Of a DNA stretch of 64,000 nt, positions 38,432 through 48,233 are shown piece after piece (the first letter of the stretch is position 1; each line of letters begins with the position of its first letter). The notes beneath the pieces are model-generated. The model was not told the DNA's origin and searched no databases. It was given only the letters and a program-made list of their open reading frames with translations. A program made the translations under genes and the position numbers. Location of the stretch: positions 1 to 64,000 of the forward strand of contig VHCJ01000011.1 of assembly GCA_016871755.1 (NCBI GenBank), in the 5' to 3' direction. This stretch comes from Verrucomicrobiota bacterium (GTDB taxonomy: Bacteria; Verrucomicrobiota; Verrucomicrobiia; Opitutales; Opitutaceae).

Positions 38432-38473
38432 ACTCGCGGGACAACGCTCCGGTCCTCCTCCCGCCCACCCTTC

Positions 38474-39009
38474 ATGAGTTCCCACTACGCGTTCGCCCCC
38501 CGCTTCATCGAAGCCTACTGCCACGCCTAGGAGGCCTACCGCCGTGCTCCGGCCTCGGCGCTGGCCGAAATCACCGCCCGGAGCGGCCCATGGCTCGCCG
38601 CCAACGGCGTTTCCGTCCAAGCGCTCTACGACTACGTCGACGATGACGAACGCTACGGTGAGCCTGGGGAGGCCCGCGCTCTCATGATCGAATCCGTCCG
38701 CCGCGATTACTTCCTCAATGTGCAGGACGGGCGCCCCAGCTCCACGCTGCTCGACCCCGAAACCCTGCCGGCCAAGGACGCCACGGTCGACGGCATCGCC
38801 TGGCTCCCGCGGCTGGCCGCCAAGGCCTACGCCAAGCTGCGCGGCGAACTGCCGGCGTCCCTGATGTATGCGTGCGGCGGCGACCGGGCGTTTCTTGAGA
38901 ACTACGATCTCGATCCAGCCGAGTTCCTGACCGCCCTCTGGCGTTGCGGGGGGATCCCACCCCCATCGCCGCGTGGATCCGGAAGCGGGCAAACACCACG
39001 CGCAGTTGA
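38474..39009 (+). pseudogene. DUF5069-like gene with an in-frame UAG and a frameshift
   Basis: Reading from the ATG at 38474 gives MSSHYAFAPRFIEAYCHA, then UAG at 38528-38530, and continues in the same frame with gene-like sequence. This includes LMIESVRRDYFLNVQDGRP, VDGIAWLPRLAAKAYAKL and MYACGGDRAFLENYDLDPAEF, the pattern of DUF5069 proteins. At a run of six G (38948-38953) the frame is lost. Shifting by one base restores DPTPIAAWIRKRANTT and a stop at 39007-39009, where the family should end. Restoring the frame needs one extra G. Two independent lesions point to a decayed gene; sequencing error in the G run is possible for the second only. An ATG at 38684 could start a partial product. 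Confidence 0.7.
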
Positions 39010-39052
39010 CGGTTGCAGGGGCCGCGGTAGGTTCTGAGCACCCCTCCCCGCG

Positions 39053-39529
39053 ATGACGTTCACCCTCCTCATCAACGGTCAGTCGCGCACCGTCGAGGCG
39101 CCCGCTGACACGCCCTTGCTCTGGATCCTCCGGGACCATCTCAACCTCGTCGGCACAAAATATGGCTGCGGCATGGGCGTATGCGGCGCCTGCACCGTCC
39201 ACATCAACGGCGTGCCGCTGCGCTCCTGCCAGATGCCGGTCTCCACGGCCGCGGGCGTGCGGATCACCACCATCGAGGGTCTTTCGGATGATGGCTCCCA
39301 TCCGCTCCAGCAGGCCTGGATCGAACAGGATGTCGCCCAGTGCGGCTACTGCCAATCCGGCCAGATCATGACGGCGGCCGCGCTCCTTGCCGCCAATCCG
39401 GCGCCTTCGGACGGCGACATCGACAACGCGATGGCCGGGAACCTCTGCCGCTGCGCCACCTACCTCCGCATCCGTTCCGGCATCCACCGCGCCGCTGAAC
39501 TCGCCGCCGCGAAGGGAGGTGCCGCATGA
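39053..39529 (+). CDS. Molybdenum hydroxylase small subunit, (2Fe-2S) protein (IorA-like)
   Basis: This electron-transfer subunit of xanthine-oxidase-family enzymes has 158 residues. The plant-type ferredoxin cluster is held by Cys39, Cys44, Cys47 ([14 protein letters not shown]) and Cys59, and a second helical-domain cluster by CGYC and NLCRC. This matches isoquinoline 1-oxidoreductase alpha-type subunits rather than a three-domain xanthine dehydrogenase. Its stop overlaps the start of the large subunit by four bases (ATGA). It accepts electrons from the molybdenum site; a final acceptor such as a cytochrome is not encoded next to it. Confidence 0.93.
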   Translation: MTFTLLINGQSRTVEAPADTPLLWILRDHLNLVGTKYGCGMGVCGACTVHINGVPLRSCQMPVSTAAGVRITTIEGLSDDGSHPLQQAWIEQDVAQCGYCQSGQIMTAAALLAANPAPSDGDIDNAMAGNLCRCATYLRIRSGIHRAAELAAAKGGAA

Positions 39530-41748
39530 GCCGCACCGACTCCGCCTCGCTCGGACGAAGGGACTTCCTTCGCCTCTCCCTGCTCGGGGGCGGCGGGCTC
39601 GTGCTCGCCACCCAGATCGACTTCCTCGGCGACGCCCAGGCAGCCACGGTTTCCGTGGCCAGTCCCGCCGGCGACGCCGCGGCGCTCAATGCATTCGTCC
39701 GGATCGCCGCCGACGGCACCGTCTCGATCGCCGCCCACACGCCCGAGTGCGGCCAGGGTGTCCGCACCTCCCTTCCCATGCTCGTGGCCGAGGAACTGGA
39801 GGTGGACTGGGAGTCCATCCAAGTCGAGGTCGTGCCGCTCGACGCCGCCTACGGCGCGCAGTTCGCCGGCGGCAGCACCGCAATGCCGCGTTGCTACACG
39901 CCCTTGCGCCAGATGGGGGCCACCGCCCGGATCATGCTCGTCGGCGCCGCCGCCGCGCGCTGGAACGTGCCCGCAGCGGAGTGCCATGCGGCGAGCGGAC
40001 GGGTCATTCACACCGCCTCCGGGAAGTCGTTCGCGTACGGGGAACTGGCCACCGAGGCCGCCCAGCGTCCAGTGCCTGCCGCCAAGGACGTGCCGCTCAA
40101 GCCGGCCTCCGAATTCCGGATCATCGGCCGTCGCATCACCGGGGTCGACAACGCCGCGATCGTCACCGGCAAGCCGCTCTTCGGCATCGACCAGACGCTG
40201 CCGGGCATGCTCCACGCGTCCTACGAGAAGTGTCCCGTCTTCGGCGGGCGCGTCGTCAGCGCCAATCTCGCCGAGGTCAAGGCCCTGCCGGGGGTGCGCG
40301 ATGCCTTCATCATCGAGGGCACCAAGGACATCCGCGGGCTCGTCCCGGGCGTGGCCGTCATCGCGGACTCAACGTGGGCTGCGTTCAGCGCCCGGCGCAA
40401 GCTGCGGGTCAAGTGGGACGAGGGTCCGCACGCCAATGACAGCTGGGCCGGCTTCCTCGAGCAGGCCCAGGCCGCCGGCACCGCCAAGCCCGGCCAGACT
40501 CTGCGGCAGGACGGGGCCGTGGCCGACACGCTCGCCGCCGCTACGGCCAGCCGGCGCGTCGAGGCGGTCTATTCCTATCCTTTCATCTCCCACGCAAATC
40601 TCGAACCGCAGAACTGCACCGCGTGGTTCCACGACGGCATCATGGAGCTCTGGGCGCCGAGCCAGCGTCCTTCCGGCGGTCAGGACCTCATCCACGAGAC
40701 GCTCGGGCTGCCCAAGGACAAGATCCGCGTGCACATCACGCGCATGGGTGGCGGCTTCGGGCGGCGCCTGAGCTCGGACTTCATGGTCGAGGCCGCCGCC
40801 ATCGCGCAGCGCGTGAACGCCCCGGTCAAGCTCACGTGGACCCGCGAGGACGATCTCCGGCATGACCATTACCGCCCGGGCGGCGTGCACTTCATGAAAG
40901 GTGCCGTCGACGCCAACGGCGCACTCGCCGCTTGGCACGATCATTTCGTCACGTTCGGCAACGACGGCCGACCCGGCAGTGGTGGCTCGCTCAGCCCGGA
41001 CGAGTTCCCCGCCCGCTTCGTCCCCCACTACCAGGCGGAGATGACCGTGATCAATTGCGGCATCCCGATGGGACCGTGGCGGTCTCCGGGCAGCTGCGTG
41101 TTTGCGTTCGTCTTCCAGTGCTTCATCGACGAACTGGCCCACGCGGCCGGACGCGACCCGCTGGACTTCCGCCTCGCCCTGTTGGGGGACCGCGGGATGG
41201 TCACCACCCCCGGCGAACGGCCGAACGGCTATGACGCCGCCCGCATGCGCGGGGTCGTCTCGCTCGCCGCCGAAAAGGCCGGCTGGGGCTCGCCGCTGCC
41301 GCGCGGGCGCGGACGGGGCATCGCCTTCCACTTCAGCCACCGCGGCTACTTCGCCAACGTCGCCGAGGTCACCGTTTCCCCGGCGGGCGCGCTGAAGGTC
41401 GACCGCGTGGTCATCGTCGGCGACGTGGGATCGCAGATCGTCAATCCAAGCGGCGCCGACAACCAGGTCGAGGGTTCCGTGCTCGACGGGCTCAGCGCCG
41501 CCTACCAGGAGCTCGATCTTGAGCGCGGTCGGATCGTGCAGTCCAACTTCCACGAATACCCGCTGCTTCGGATCACCGACGCACCGCGTGTCGAGGTGCA
41601 TTACCGGCTCACCGACAATCCGCCCACTGGCCTGGGCGAGCCGGCGCTGCCTCCGGTCGCCCCGGCGATCGCCAACGCCGTCTTCGCCGCCACGGGAAAG
41701 CGCATCCGCAGTCTGCCGTTCTCGCGGACCGATCTGCGCTGGTCCTGA
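39526..41748 (+). CDS. Molybdenum hydroxylase large subunit, Tat-exported (IorB-like)
   Basis: The 740-residue protein starts with a twin-arginine signal ([17 protein letters not shown]), so the two-subunit enzyme should be carried folded to the periplasm. It has the IorB-type split arrangement with MSRT... then [37 protein letters not shown] and [20 protein letters not shown] of the molybdopterin-binding domains, and a C-terminal [22 protein letters not shown] with the conserved catalytic-Glu region GLGE. Substrates of relatives are N-heterocycles and aldehydes. It cannot be assigned to purine oxidation from sequence, though a purine cluster lies elsewhere in the window. Confidence 0.92.
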   Translation: MSRTDSASLGRRDFLRLSLLGGGGLVLATQIDFLGDAQAATVSVASPAGDAAALNAFVRIAADGTVSIAAHTPECGQGVRTSLPMLVAEELEVDWESIQVEVVPLDAAYGAQFAGGSTAMPRCYTPLRQMGATARIMLVGAAAARWNVPAAECHAASGRVIHTASGKSFAYGELATEAAQRPVPAAKDVPLKPASEFRIIGRRITGVDNAAIVTGKPLFGIDQTLPGMLHASYEKCPVFGGRVVSANLAEVKALPGVRDAFIIEGTKDIRGLVPGVAVIADSTWAAFSARRKLRVKWDEGPHANDSWAGFLEQAQAAGTAKPGQTLRQDGAVADTLAAATASRRVEAVYSYPFISHANLEPQNCTAWFHDGIMELWAPSQRPSGGQDLIHETLGLPKDKIRVHITRMGGGFGRRLSSDFMVEAAAIAQRVNAPVKLTWTREDDLRHDHYRPGGVHFMKGAVDANGALAAWHDHFVTFGNDGRPGSGGSLSPDEFPARFVPHYQAEMTVINCGIPMGPWRSPGSCVFAFVFQCFIDELAHAAGRDPLDFRLALLGDRGMVTTPGERPNGYDAARMRGVVSLAAEKAGWGSPLPRGRGRGIAFHFSHRGYFANVAEVTVSPAGALKVDRVVIVGDVGSQIVNPSGADNQVEGSVLDGLSAAYQELDLERGRIVQSNFHEYPLLRITDAPRVEVHYRLTDNPPTGLGEPALPPVAPAIANAVFAATGKRIRSLPFSRTDLRWS

Positions 41749-42006
41749 GATCGTCCGCCGCCGTCGCACGCTCCCGGCGATCCGCTTCATCCGGGGCGGG
41801 CGCCAGGCAGCGTGAAGCTACGAGCGCGGTTCACCCTCAGCCACGCGAGGGGTCCACCTTCATCGACCGCCGGTTTCACCGACGCCCGCCCCGCCGCCCA
41901 CTGGGCGATTCCCGTCGCGGCGCGGGCATCCGCCATGCCCGCCCGGCGGCCACACCGGGAGCGCCGCCCGTCCGAAGGCGATTGAGGTGCATCCTTGGCC
42001 CGACCT

Positions 42007-44241
42007 TCACTCGAGCCGGAATTCGTCGTCGGGCGCGGCGCTCGGTTTCGCGCGGGCGCGAGCGAGGGCATCGGCGGGAAGGAAGGGAGCGTAGCGCGTG
42101 AGCCACTCGTCGATCTTCTCCAGATAGGCGGAGGGATCGTAGGGTGCGGTCACCGGATCGAAGCGCTCAACGGGCCGCGCGCGCTGCCAGTCGCTGCCGC
42201 GCCCGCGCTCCTTCGCGACGAGGTAGTAGGAGACCTTGTCGCCCAAGCCCGGCCGGCGCTCCATCTGGAGCGCCGCCTCCGCACTCGCGCGGCGCGGCTT
42301 GCCGCCCGCCGCGATGAAGCGTTCATACGCCTCGGCACTTTGGCTGAGGCTCTCCGTGCGCGCCAGTTCCCCCACCGGCACCTCCCGCCGCGCCATCCGG
42401 CGCCGCAGCTCCGGCAGCGCCTCCAGCGGCGACGCGTCGCGCAGGCCCAGCAGGTGCTCGATCAACTGCTCCGTCAGCGTCCGCAAGTAGGGCTCCATCC
42501 CGCGCGAGCGCAACGCGCTGCCGCGGAGGATGACGCGGTGGTCGTCGCGCAGCGCATAGTTCTTCGCCTTGTAGCAGAACATCGCGGGATACCGGCCGTC
42601 GAACTCCAGTTCGAGTCCCGGCGGCAGGAGCGGCGCCACGCGCCCGAGCAGAGCCTCCGGGTGATCGTAAAATTCGTCGGAGGAAAGGTAGATTCCGTCC
42701 GTATCCGCCTCCAGCAGGACGCAGCCAGCGGCCGCGAACCCTTCAATGAGGCGGTGCAGCACCTCCCGCCCCTGCCGTGTCACCTCCGCCGCGAGTTTGC
42801 CGTCCGCGAAGCGCGCCCCGGAGAAACCGAGATATCCGTAGAACGAGTTGATGAGGATCTTGAAGCTGGCCTGCCTCGCCCCGGACTCCCGCCGGAGTTC
42901 CTCGGTCCCGGCCGTGCGGGCGAGTTGCTTGTAGCGGAGGCGGTAGTCACGGAGGCTCCGCAGCGTCCGCAGGAACACCCCGAGTTCATCCGCCGCCGGG
43001 TTGCGCCCGATCTGCAGCAGGAGGCTGGGATAGAGCGACGCCACGTCGAAGTGCAGCACGTTGCGGAACACTCCTTCCCGGAAGCTCCGGGTGAAGCCGC
43101 CTTCAAACAGGGCGATCTCCGGGGGGCGCGGGCACGCTTGGCCGGCGTGGTAGTACTCCTCCAGGAACAGGAGATCGATCCGCGAGGTCGTGCCGCGCAG
43201 GGTCGCATCCTGCAACAGCACCGGAAAGGTCCGGGTCTGCTCGAAATACGTGGGCAGCAGCAGGTCGGCGAGGCCCTGCGTCTCGCGCAGGTCATCGGAG
43301 AGGTAGCGCAGGAACCGGGACCGGTCCTCCACGAAGGTCCGCGAGAGTTGGGTCGGGTCGATGTAGGTCCGCCCTTCCGCCCCCGTCGCCGCCGGCACCG
43401 TGATGCCCAGCGCCACCGCCACGTCCTTGAGTCCGTACGACGTCAGCTCCCGGGCCGTCAGGTCGTAGGTCTGCACGAGGAAATAGGTGTCGATCACCGC
43501 CCGCCCCGGGAGGTCGCAGCGGGGAAAGTCGAGCCAGCGTTCCCCAACCTTGAACCGACTGCTCCGCCACGTCGCCGACGCGCCAAACCGGCCCCAGGCA
43601 CACGGCACCTTCAGTCGCCGCGCACGCTGCCGGAGGTAATCGAGGTCAAAGCGGAACAGGTTGTGTCCTTCGATCGTATCCGGATCCTCCTCCGCCAGCG
43701 CCGCGCCGAATGCCACGAGCAGCGCCCGCTCCGCCTCATCCGTCGGCGCCTCCAACTGCAGCAGGCGTTCACGGCCTCCGCAGCGGAGCCCGATCGCGAG
43801 CACCCGGTCCAACGGTCGGGCTGCGTCGCTGAAACCGCCGTCCGCGCTCCCCGTCTCAATGTCGAGCTGGACGCGGCGCAGCCGCGCAAAGGGCAGTCCC
43901 GCGAAGAGTCGGCGCCGCGTCTGCAGCAGGTACTGGGTCTCCCAAGGCTGCACGCGGTCGGTCTCGCCCCCGCACTCCCGCCACGCCCGCGACCAGCCGT
44001 CGAGCGCCTCCGGATCCGGCGCCTCCGCCAAGCCCGCATAGAAGCCGGTTCCCGCCAGCGGGCGCCACGAACCGCCTTCCGGAGCCTCCGCGCCGGGCTT
44101 CCCCGCAGTCCAGCAGAACGGACGGAGGCGGTCGCGCTCGACGCGACGCGCGCCCGCCGCGTCCTCGACGTGGAGGAAGACCTCCCCACCAGGCGCAACC
44201 CAGAGTCCGCAGATCGACTCCGACACGGGGACGGAAAGCAA
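42007..44241 (-). CDS. B-family DNA polymerase (Pol II-like)
   Basis: The 744-residue protein has proofreading motifs Exo I (VQLDIETG), Exo II (GHNLFRFDLDYL) and Exo III (RYLSDD), and polymerase motifs A (FDVASLYPSLL), B (KILINSFYGYLG) and C (EADTDGIY). All catalytic acids are present, so both activities are expected. It is slightly shorter than E. coli Pol II (783). The start is a TTG at 44241; a GTG five codons later is possible. Such polymerases usually serve damage tolerance or repair. No LexA-like box was identified upstream. It is not accompanied by replication genes. Confidence 0.92.
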   Translation of the reverse strand: MLSVPVSESICGLWVAPGGEVFLHVEDAAGARRVERDRLRPFCWTAGKPGAEAPEGGSWRPLAGTGFYAGLAEAPDPEALDGWSRAWRECGGETDRVQPWETQYLLQTRRRLFAGLPFARLRRVQLDIETGSADGGFSDAARPLDRVLAIGLRCGGRERLLQLEAPTDEAERALLVAFGAALAEEDPDTIEGHNLFRFDLDYLRQRARRLKVPCAWGRFGASATWRSSRFKVGERWLDFPRCDLPGRAVIDTYFLVQTYDLTARELTSYGLKDVAVALGITVPAATGAEGRTYIDPTQLSRTFVEDRSRFLRYLSDDLRETQGLADLLLPTYFEQTRTFPVLLQDATLRGTTSRIDLLFLEEYYHAGQACPRPPEIALFEGGFTRSFREGVFRNVLHFDVASLYPSLLLQIGRNPAADELGVFLRTLRSLRDYRLRYKQLARTAGTEELRRESGARQASFKILINSFYGYLGFSGARFADGKLAAEVTRQGREVLHRLIEGFAAAGCVLLEADTDGIYLSSDEFYDHPEALLGRVAPLLPPGLELEFDGRYPAMFCYKAKNYALRDDHRVILRGSALRSRGMEPYLRTLTEQLIEHLLGLRDASPLEALPELRRRMARREVPVGELARTESLSQSAEAYERFIAAGGKPRRASAEAALQMERRPGLGDKVSYYLVAKERGRGSDWQRARPVERFDPVTAPYDPSAYLEKIDEWLTRYAPFLPADALARARAKPSAAPDDEFRLE

Positions 44242-44269
44242 GGGGGGCGGCCGGGCCGCCCACTCCCGC

Positions 44270-44617
44270 CTAGAACGGGCGGATGTACACCATCACAACC
44301 GAGATCGCACTGAGCGCGAGCGCCACCCAGATGAACAGCCCGGCCTTTTCGCGGCGGCGGTAACCCATGCCAGCGAGGGCCGAGAGCGCGAGCCAGGCGA
44401 CGAGCTTAACGACCGCCCAGCCGCCGGCAAAGGCGTAGATGCCCTGCCACATGCGGATGCCCGTCAGGAAAATCAGCAGGCTGGAGACACCGGTCCAGAT
44501 CATGACTGACTTGCGCGACGCCGCCGGGGCGGCGAAGGCATAGAAGGTGAAGCCGATCAGCACCAAGGCTGACAGGACGTGCAGGACGTGCAGGGCGTTG
44601 TACTCGTGGGGATTCAT
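44270..44617 (-). CDS. Small four-helix membrane protein
   Basis: The 115-residue protein has about four hydrophobic helices: VLHVLSALVLIGFTFYAFA, VMIWTGVSSLLIFLTGI, AVVKLVAWLALSALAGM and LFIWVALALSAISVVMVYI. A conserved-looking N-terminus MNPHEYNALHVLHV and a GYRRREKAG loop lie on the polar side. I do not recognise a named family. The ATG at 44617 begins the first helix in the right place; the frame is open further upstream only as a shadow of the next gene. It follows the glycosyltransferase region divergently and precedes the DNA polymerase gene by 28 bases. Confidence 0.7.
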   Translation of the reverse strand: MNPHEYNALHVLHVLSALVLIGFTFYAFAAPAASRKSVMIWTGVSSLLIFLTGIRMWQGIYAFAGGWAVVKLVAWLALSALAGMGYRRREKAGLFIWVALALSAISVVMVYIRPF

Positions 44618-44752
44618 GCAGGGAAAGCGTGGGGGGCTCCGGCGCGCCGCGCGAGACCGAACACACCCCGAATGCGGTACCAGATGCAGGCCCTTTTCGA
44701 AGTCAATCGGGCTGGACCCGGCCATTTCCGGCTTGGTCGTCCCCGACGAACC

Positions 44753-45535
44753 GTGAGACGCTCCGCCCTTCGCGTGTCCTCCCTTCCCTCCTCCCCTCCT
44801 CCGACCCGGCGCCGGCTCTCCGTGATCGTGCCGGTGTTCAACGAGATCGCCACCGTGCGCATCGCGCTGGACGCGCTGCTCGCCAAGGAGATCGCGGGCT
44901 GGGAAATCGAGGTCATCATCGTCGAGAGCAACTCCCGCGACGGTTCGCGCGAGGTCGTGCAGGGCTTCGCCGGGCATCCCCGCGTGACGCTCCTCCTGCA
45001 GGAACGGCCGCGGGGCAAGGGCTTCGCGGTCCGTGAGGGGTTTGCGCGGGCCACCGGCGAGGTCTTCCTTATCCAGGACGCCGACTTGGAGTACAGCCTC
45101 GACGACTACGAACGCCTGATCACGCCCATCGCCGAGGGTCGACACCGGTTCGTACTTGGCTCCCGCCACGCGGCCGGCGGCGGCTTCTCGCTCCGACGCT
45201 TCGCCGACCAGCCGGTCCATGCCTTCGTCCTGAACTGCGCCCACTGGACCTTCGCCGGGCTCATCAACGTCTCCTGCGGCGTCTGGCTGCGCGATCCGTT
45301 CACGATGTACAAGGTCTTCCACCGCGACTGCATCGAGGGACTCCGCTTCGAGAGCAACCGCTTCGACTTCGACTGGGAGCTCCTCATCAAGCTCATCCGC
45401 CGCGGCCACCGCCCGGTCGAAATCCCGGTCTGGTACCGGTCACGGTCGTTCAAGGAGGGCAAGAAGATCTCCGTCATCCGCGATCCGCTGACGTGGCTGT
45501 GGGCGCTGGCCAAGTTCCGCTTCCAGCGGCTCTGA
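44753..45535 (+). CDS. Family 2 glycosyltransferase (dolichyl-phosphate mannosyltransferase-like)
   Basis: The 260-residue cytoplasmic GT-A enzyme shows LSVIVPVFNEIATVRIALDAL at the nucleotide-binding start, VIIVESNSRDGS, GKGFAVREGFARATGEVFLIQDADLEY with the metal-binding Asp-x-Asp, and the C-terminal FDWELLIKLIRRGHRPVEIPVWYR typical of the DPM1/DPG synthase-like branch. No membrane segment is present apart from a short hydrophobic stretch. It may make a lipid-linked sugar. GTG start at 44753; the SNF2 helicase gene follows after 16 bases. Confidence 0.88.
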   Translation: MRRSALRVSSLPSSPPPTRRRLSVIVPVFNEIATVRIALDALLAKEIAGWEIEVIIVESNSRDGSREVVQGFAGHPRVTLLLQERPRGKGFAVREGFARATGEVFLIQDADLEYSLDDYERLITPIAEGRHRFVLGSRHAAGGGFSLRRFADQPVHAFVLNCAHWTFAGLINVSCGVWLRDPFTMYKVFHRDCIEGLRFESNRFDFDWELLIKLIRRGHRPVEIPVWYRSRSFKEGKKISVIRDPLTWLWALAKFRFQRL

Positions 45536-45551
45536 ACGCCCGCCCCGCTGC

Positions 45552-48107
45552 ATGCTGCGCCTGATCCTGCCGCCGAACCTCGCCGCCGCCGCCGCCCGCG
45601 ACGCGATCGCCGTGCAGGTGCGCGTGGATCTGGACCGCCCGCCGGCTCCGGAATGGCTTCCCGCCCTCGCCGCCCTCCAGCGGCTCGGCGCCCCGCCCCA
45701 GCGTTCGCTGGTGCTGCAGGTGACCCGCGAGCAACTGCGGGACCTGGTGACGCGCTTGCGCGGACTGCCCGCCTTCGCGTGGGCCCGCGAACCGGACCGT
45801 CCCTTGCTTTGGGTGAGCGATGTCCTGCGCGGCGTGAGCGAGCACCTTGGGTCCCCCACCGCCCCGGCCGCGGGCGGAGGAATGGATCGCACCGCCGCTC
45901 CCGCACCGCCGCGCCCGCTCTCCGCCGCCCGGCCGAGTCCGGCGACGCGCCCAGGCACGTCGGCCTCCGCCGCCACGACCGACGGCGGGCGGCGCGTCTC
46001 CGCCTCCGCTTCCGCCGCCACACCGCTGCAGGTCGACGGATCCGAGCACTTCCTCGCGGTCACGCTCCCGTCGCGCGAGCACGCCTCCTATCAGGCGGCG
46101 CACGATCTGCTGCGCGCCCACGGGTTCACGCTCGAGCCGTCGAATCGACGCTGGTGGCTGCGCGACCGCCACAAGGTGCTCAACTTCCTCGCAGCCCACG
46201 GTCCGCAGTTGCGCGAGGACTTCCGCGCCACGTTCACGGACAACTTCACGCGCCTCACCGCGCGGCTGTCGCCGGCCCGGGTGCTGACCGAGGCGCGGGC
46301 GGCGAACGGGGGGTTTGAGGTCACGCTCGGCCTCGACATCCCCCCCGGCGAGACGGCGGCGGTGCAGGCGGCGCTCGCCTCCCACCGGCACTACGTCGAG
46401 TCCGCCGGCGGCGTCCTTCTCCTCGAACCCCGCATCATGGCGCGGCTCCGGGAGGGCCAGCAGATCCTCGCGGGCGAGCCCGGCGCCGGCGGCGCGGTGG
46501 CGCGCCGCACGCACCGCGTCCCGGCCGCGCGGCTGCCCGAGGTCGACTCCCTGCTCGGCGAGATCGCCCCGCACTTCGCGCCGCCGGACGCGTGGCGCGA
46601 ACGCAGCGCGGCACTTCGGGATCTCACCCTCCTCGCCGCCGTCCCCCTGCCGGAGCCCCTCGGCGTCACCCTTCGCCCCTACCAGCGTCTCGGCGTGGCG
46701 TGGCTCCATCACCTCTACCGCAGCGGGCTCGGAGGAATCCTGGCCGACGAGATGGGTCTGGGCAAGACGCTCGAGGCCCTCGGTCTCGCGGCTGCGGTCC
46801 TCCGCGAGCACGGCGGCTGCGTGCTCATCGTCTGCCCCGCTTCGCTGCTGGAGAACTGGCGGCGCGAGGCCGTCCGCTTCACGCCGCACCTCCGCGTGCG
46901 GGTCCACCACGGCCAGGGTCGCCACGAGCGCGCGGACCTCACGGAGCGCGCCGACCTCCTCATCACCTCCTACGGGACGCTGGTGCGCGATCAGGAGCGC
47001 TTCGCCGCGATCGACCTCACCTGCGTCATCGGCGACGAGGCGCAGCACCTCAAGAGCCGTCGTTCGCAGAACGCGCAGGCGATGCGTTCGCTCCGGGCCC
47101 GCGGGCGCTTCCTGCTCACGGGCACGCCGGTCGAAAACGCCCTCGACGACCTTCGTTCGCTCTTCGAGGTCCTGATGCCCGGGCTCCTCCGCCGCCCGCC
47201 CCCGGGCGCGCGGGGCGAGGAAAAACAGTGGTACGACGAGCGCCTGCGCGCGCAGGTCGCCCCTTACATCCTGCGGCGAACCAAGGCGGCGGTGGCTCCG
47301 GAATTGCCCGCGCGCATCGAACAGGTGCTCTGGTGCGAACTCACCCCCACGCAGGCCCACACTTACCGCCGCATCCAGGAGGAGGGCGAGCGGGCGCTCC
47401 TCGATCTCCAGGCCGGCGGCGCCGGTGAGGCGACGCTGCGCCTCGCCGCGCTCACCCAGCTCCTGCGGCTGCGGCAGGTCTGCTGCGATCCCCGCTTGCT
47501 CCCCCGCGGCGCCGGCGGCCCGGATACCGTTTCCGCAGCCGATCCAGCCGCCGACTCCGGAAGCTCGGGCGACTCCAGCGACTCGGCCGACTCCGCCAAG
47601 CTGGAGGCCTTCCGCGAACTCCTCGACGAGGCCCTCGACGATGGCCACCGGCTGCTGGTCTTCTCGCAGTTCACGTCGCTGCTGGCACTGCTCCGCGCCG
47701 AACTCGACGCCCAGGCCATTCCCTACTGCTCGCTCGACGGCAGCCTCTCACCCGCCGAACGGCAGGCCGCGGTCGATCGCTTCCAGCAGCACTCGCCTCC
47801 CATCCCCGTCTTCCTCCTGTCGCTGAAGGCCGGCGGCACCGGACTGAACCTGACGGGCGCCGATACGGTCGTGCACTTCGATCCGTGGTGGAATCCCGCC
47901 GCCGAGGCGCAGGCCACGGACCGCGCACACCGCATCGGCCAGACCCGGGTGGTGACCAGCTACAAGCTTATCTGCGCGGGCACCGTGGAGGAGAAGGTTC
48001 TCGGACTTCAGGAACGGAAGCGTGCCTTGCTCGCCGATGTATTCGAGGCAAGCGACGCCGCCGCAGCGCGGCTTTCGCTCGACGACCTCCGCGAGTTGCT
48101 CACTTAG
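45552..48107 (+). CDS. SNF2-family DNA-dependent ATPase/helicase
   Basis: The 851-residue protein has Walker A GILADEMGLGKT, the DEAQ-type motif II VIGDEAQHLK, motif III FLLTGTPVEN, and the C-terminal helicase motifs FLLSLKAGGTGLNLT and ATDRAHRIGQTRVV. The first 350 residues are not helicase and include an Ala/Pro/Arg-rich stretch (about 110-160). A Ser/Asp-rich linker near 670-685 (DSGSSGDSSDSADS) separates the two helicase lobes. Such bacterial proteins use ATP to move on DNA and displace bound proteins; RapA-like roles in transcription or repair are possible. A SWIM zinc motif was not seen. Confidence 0.9.
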   Translation: MLRLILPPNLAAAAARDAIAVQVRVDLDRPPAPEWLPALAALQRLGAPPQRSLVLQVTREQLRDLVTRLRGLPAFAWAREPDRPLLWVSDVLRGVSEHLGSPTAPAAGGGMDRTAAPAPPRPLSAARPSPATRPGTSASAATTDGGRRVSASASAATPLQVDGSEHFLAVTLPSREHASYQAAHDLLRAHGFTLEPSNRRWWLRDRHKVLNFLAAHGPQLREDFRATFTDNFTRLTARLSPARVLTEARAANGGFEVTLGLDIPPGETAAVQAALASHRHYVESAGGVLLLEPRIMARLREGQQILAGEPGAGGAVARRTHRVPAARLPEVDSLLGEIAPHFAPPDAWRERSAALRDLTLLAAVPLPEPLGVTLRPYQRLGVAWLHHLYRSGLGGILADEMGLGKTLEALGLAAAVLREHGGCVLIVCPASLLENWRREAVRFTPHLRVRVHHGQGRHERADLTERADLLITSYGTLVRDQERFAAIDLTCVIGDEAQHLKSRRSQNAQAMRSLRARGRFLLTGTPVENALDDLRSLFEVLMPGLLRRPPPGARGEEKQWYDERLRAQVAPYILRRTKAAVAPELPARIEQVLWCELTPTQAHTYRRIQEEGERALLDLQAGGAGEATLRLAALTQLLRLRQVCCDPRLLPRGAGGPDTVSAADPAADSGSSGDSSDSADSAKLEAFRELLDEALDDGHRLLVFSQFTSLLALLRAELDAQAIPYCSLDGSLSPAERQAAVDRFQQHSPPIPVFLLSLKAGGTGLNLTGADTVVHFDPWWNPAAEAQATDRAHRIGQTRVVTSYKLICAGTVEEKVLGLQERKRALLADVFEASDAAAARLSLDDLRELLT

Positions 48108-48233
48108 CCGGCAGCGAGTCGCCCGCGCCGCGGCCGAGGGGTGCCGCGCCTCCCAGTTTGTCGCACCCCGCGTGTCCGCGCACACACCCCTTCGCCTCAC
48201 CTCACGCGGCACCGCGCCTCTCAAACCGCCGTC

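Noticed and set aside
38528-38530. Possible recoding of UAG as pyrrolysine or another amino acid
   Set aside because: RF1 is encoded in the window, no suppressor tRNA or pyrrolysine genes are seen, and the same gene has a second lesion; decay explains both.
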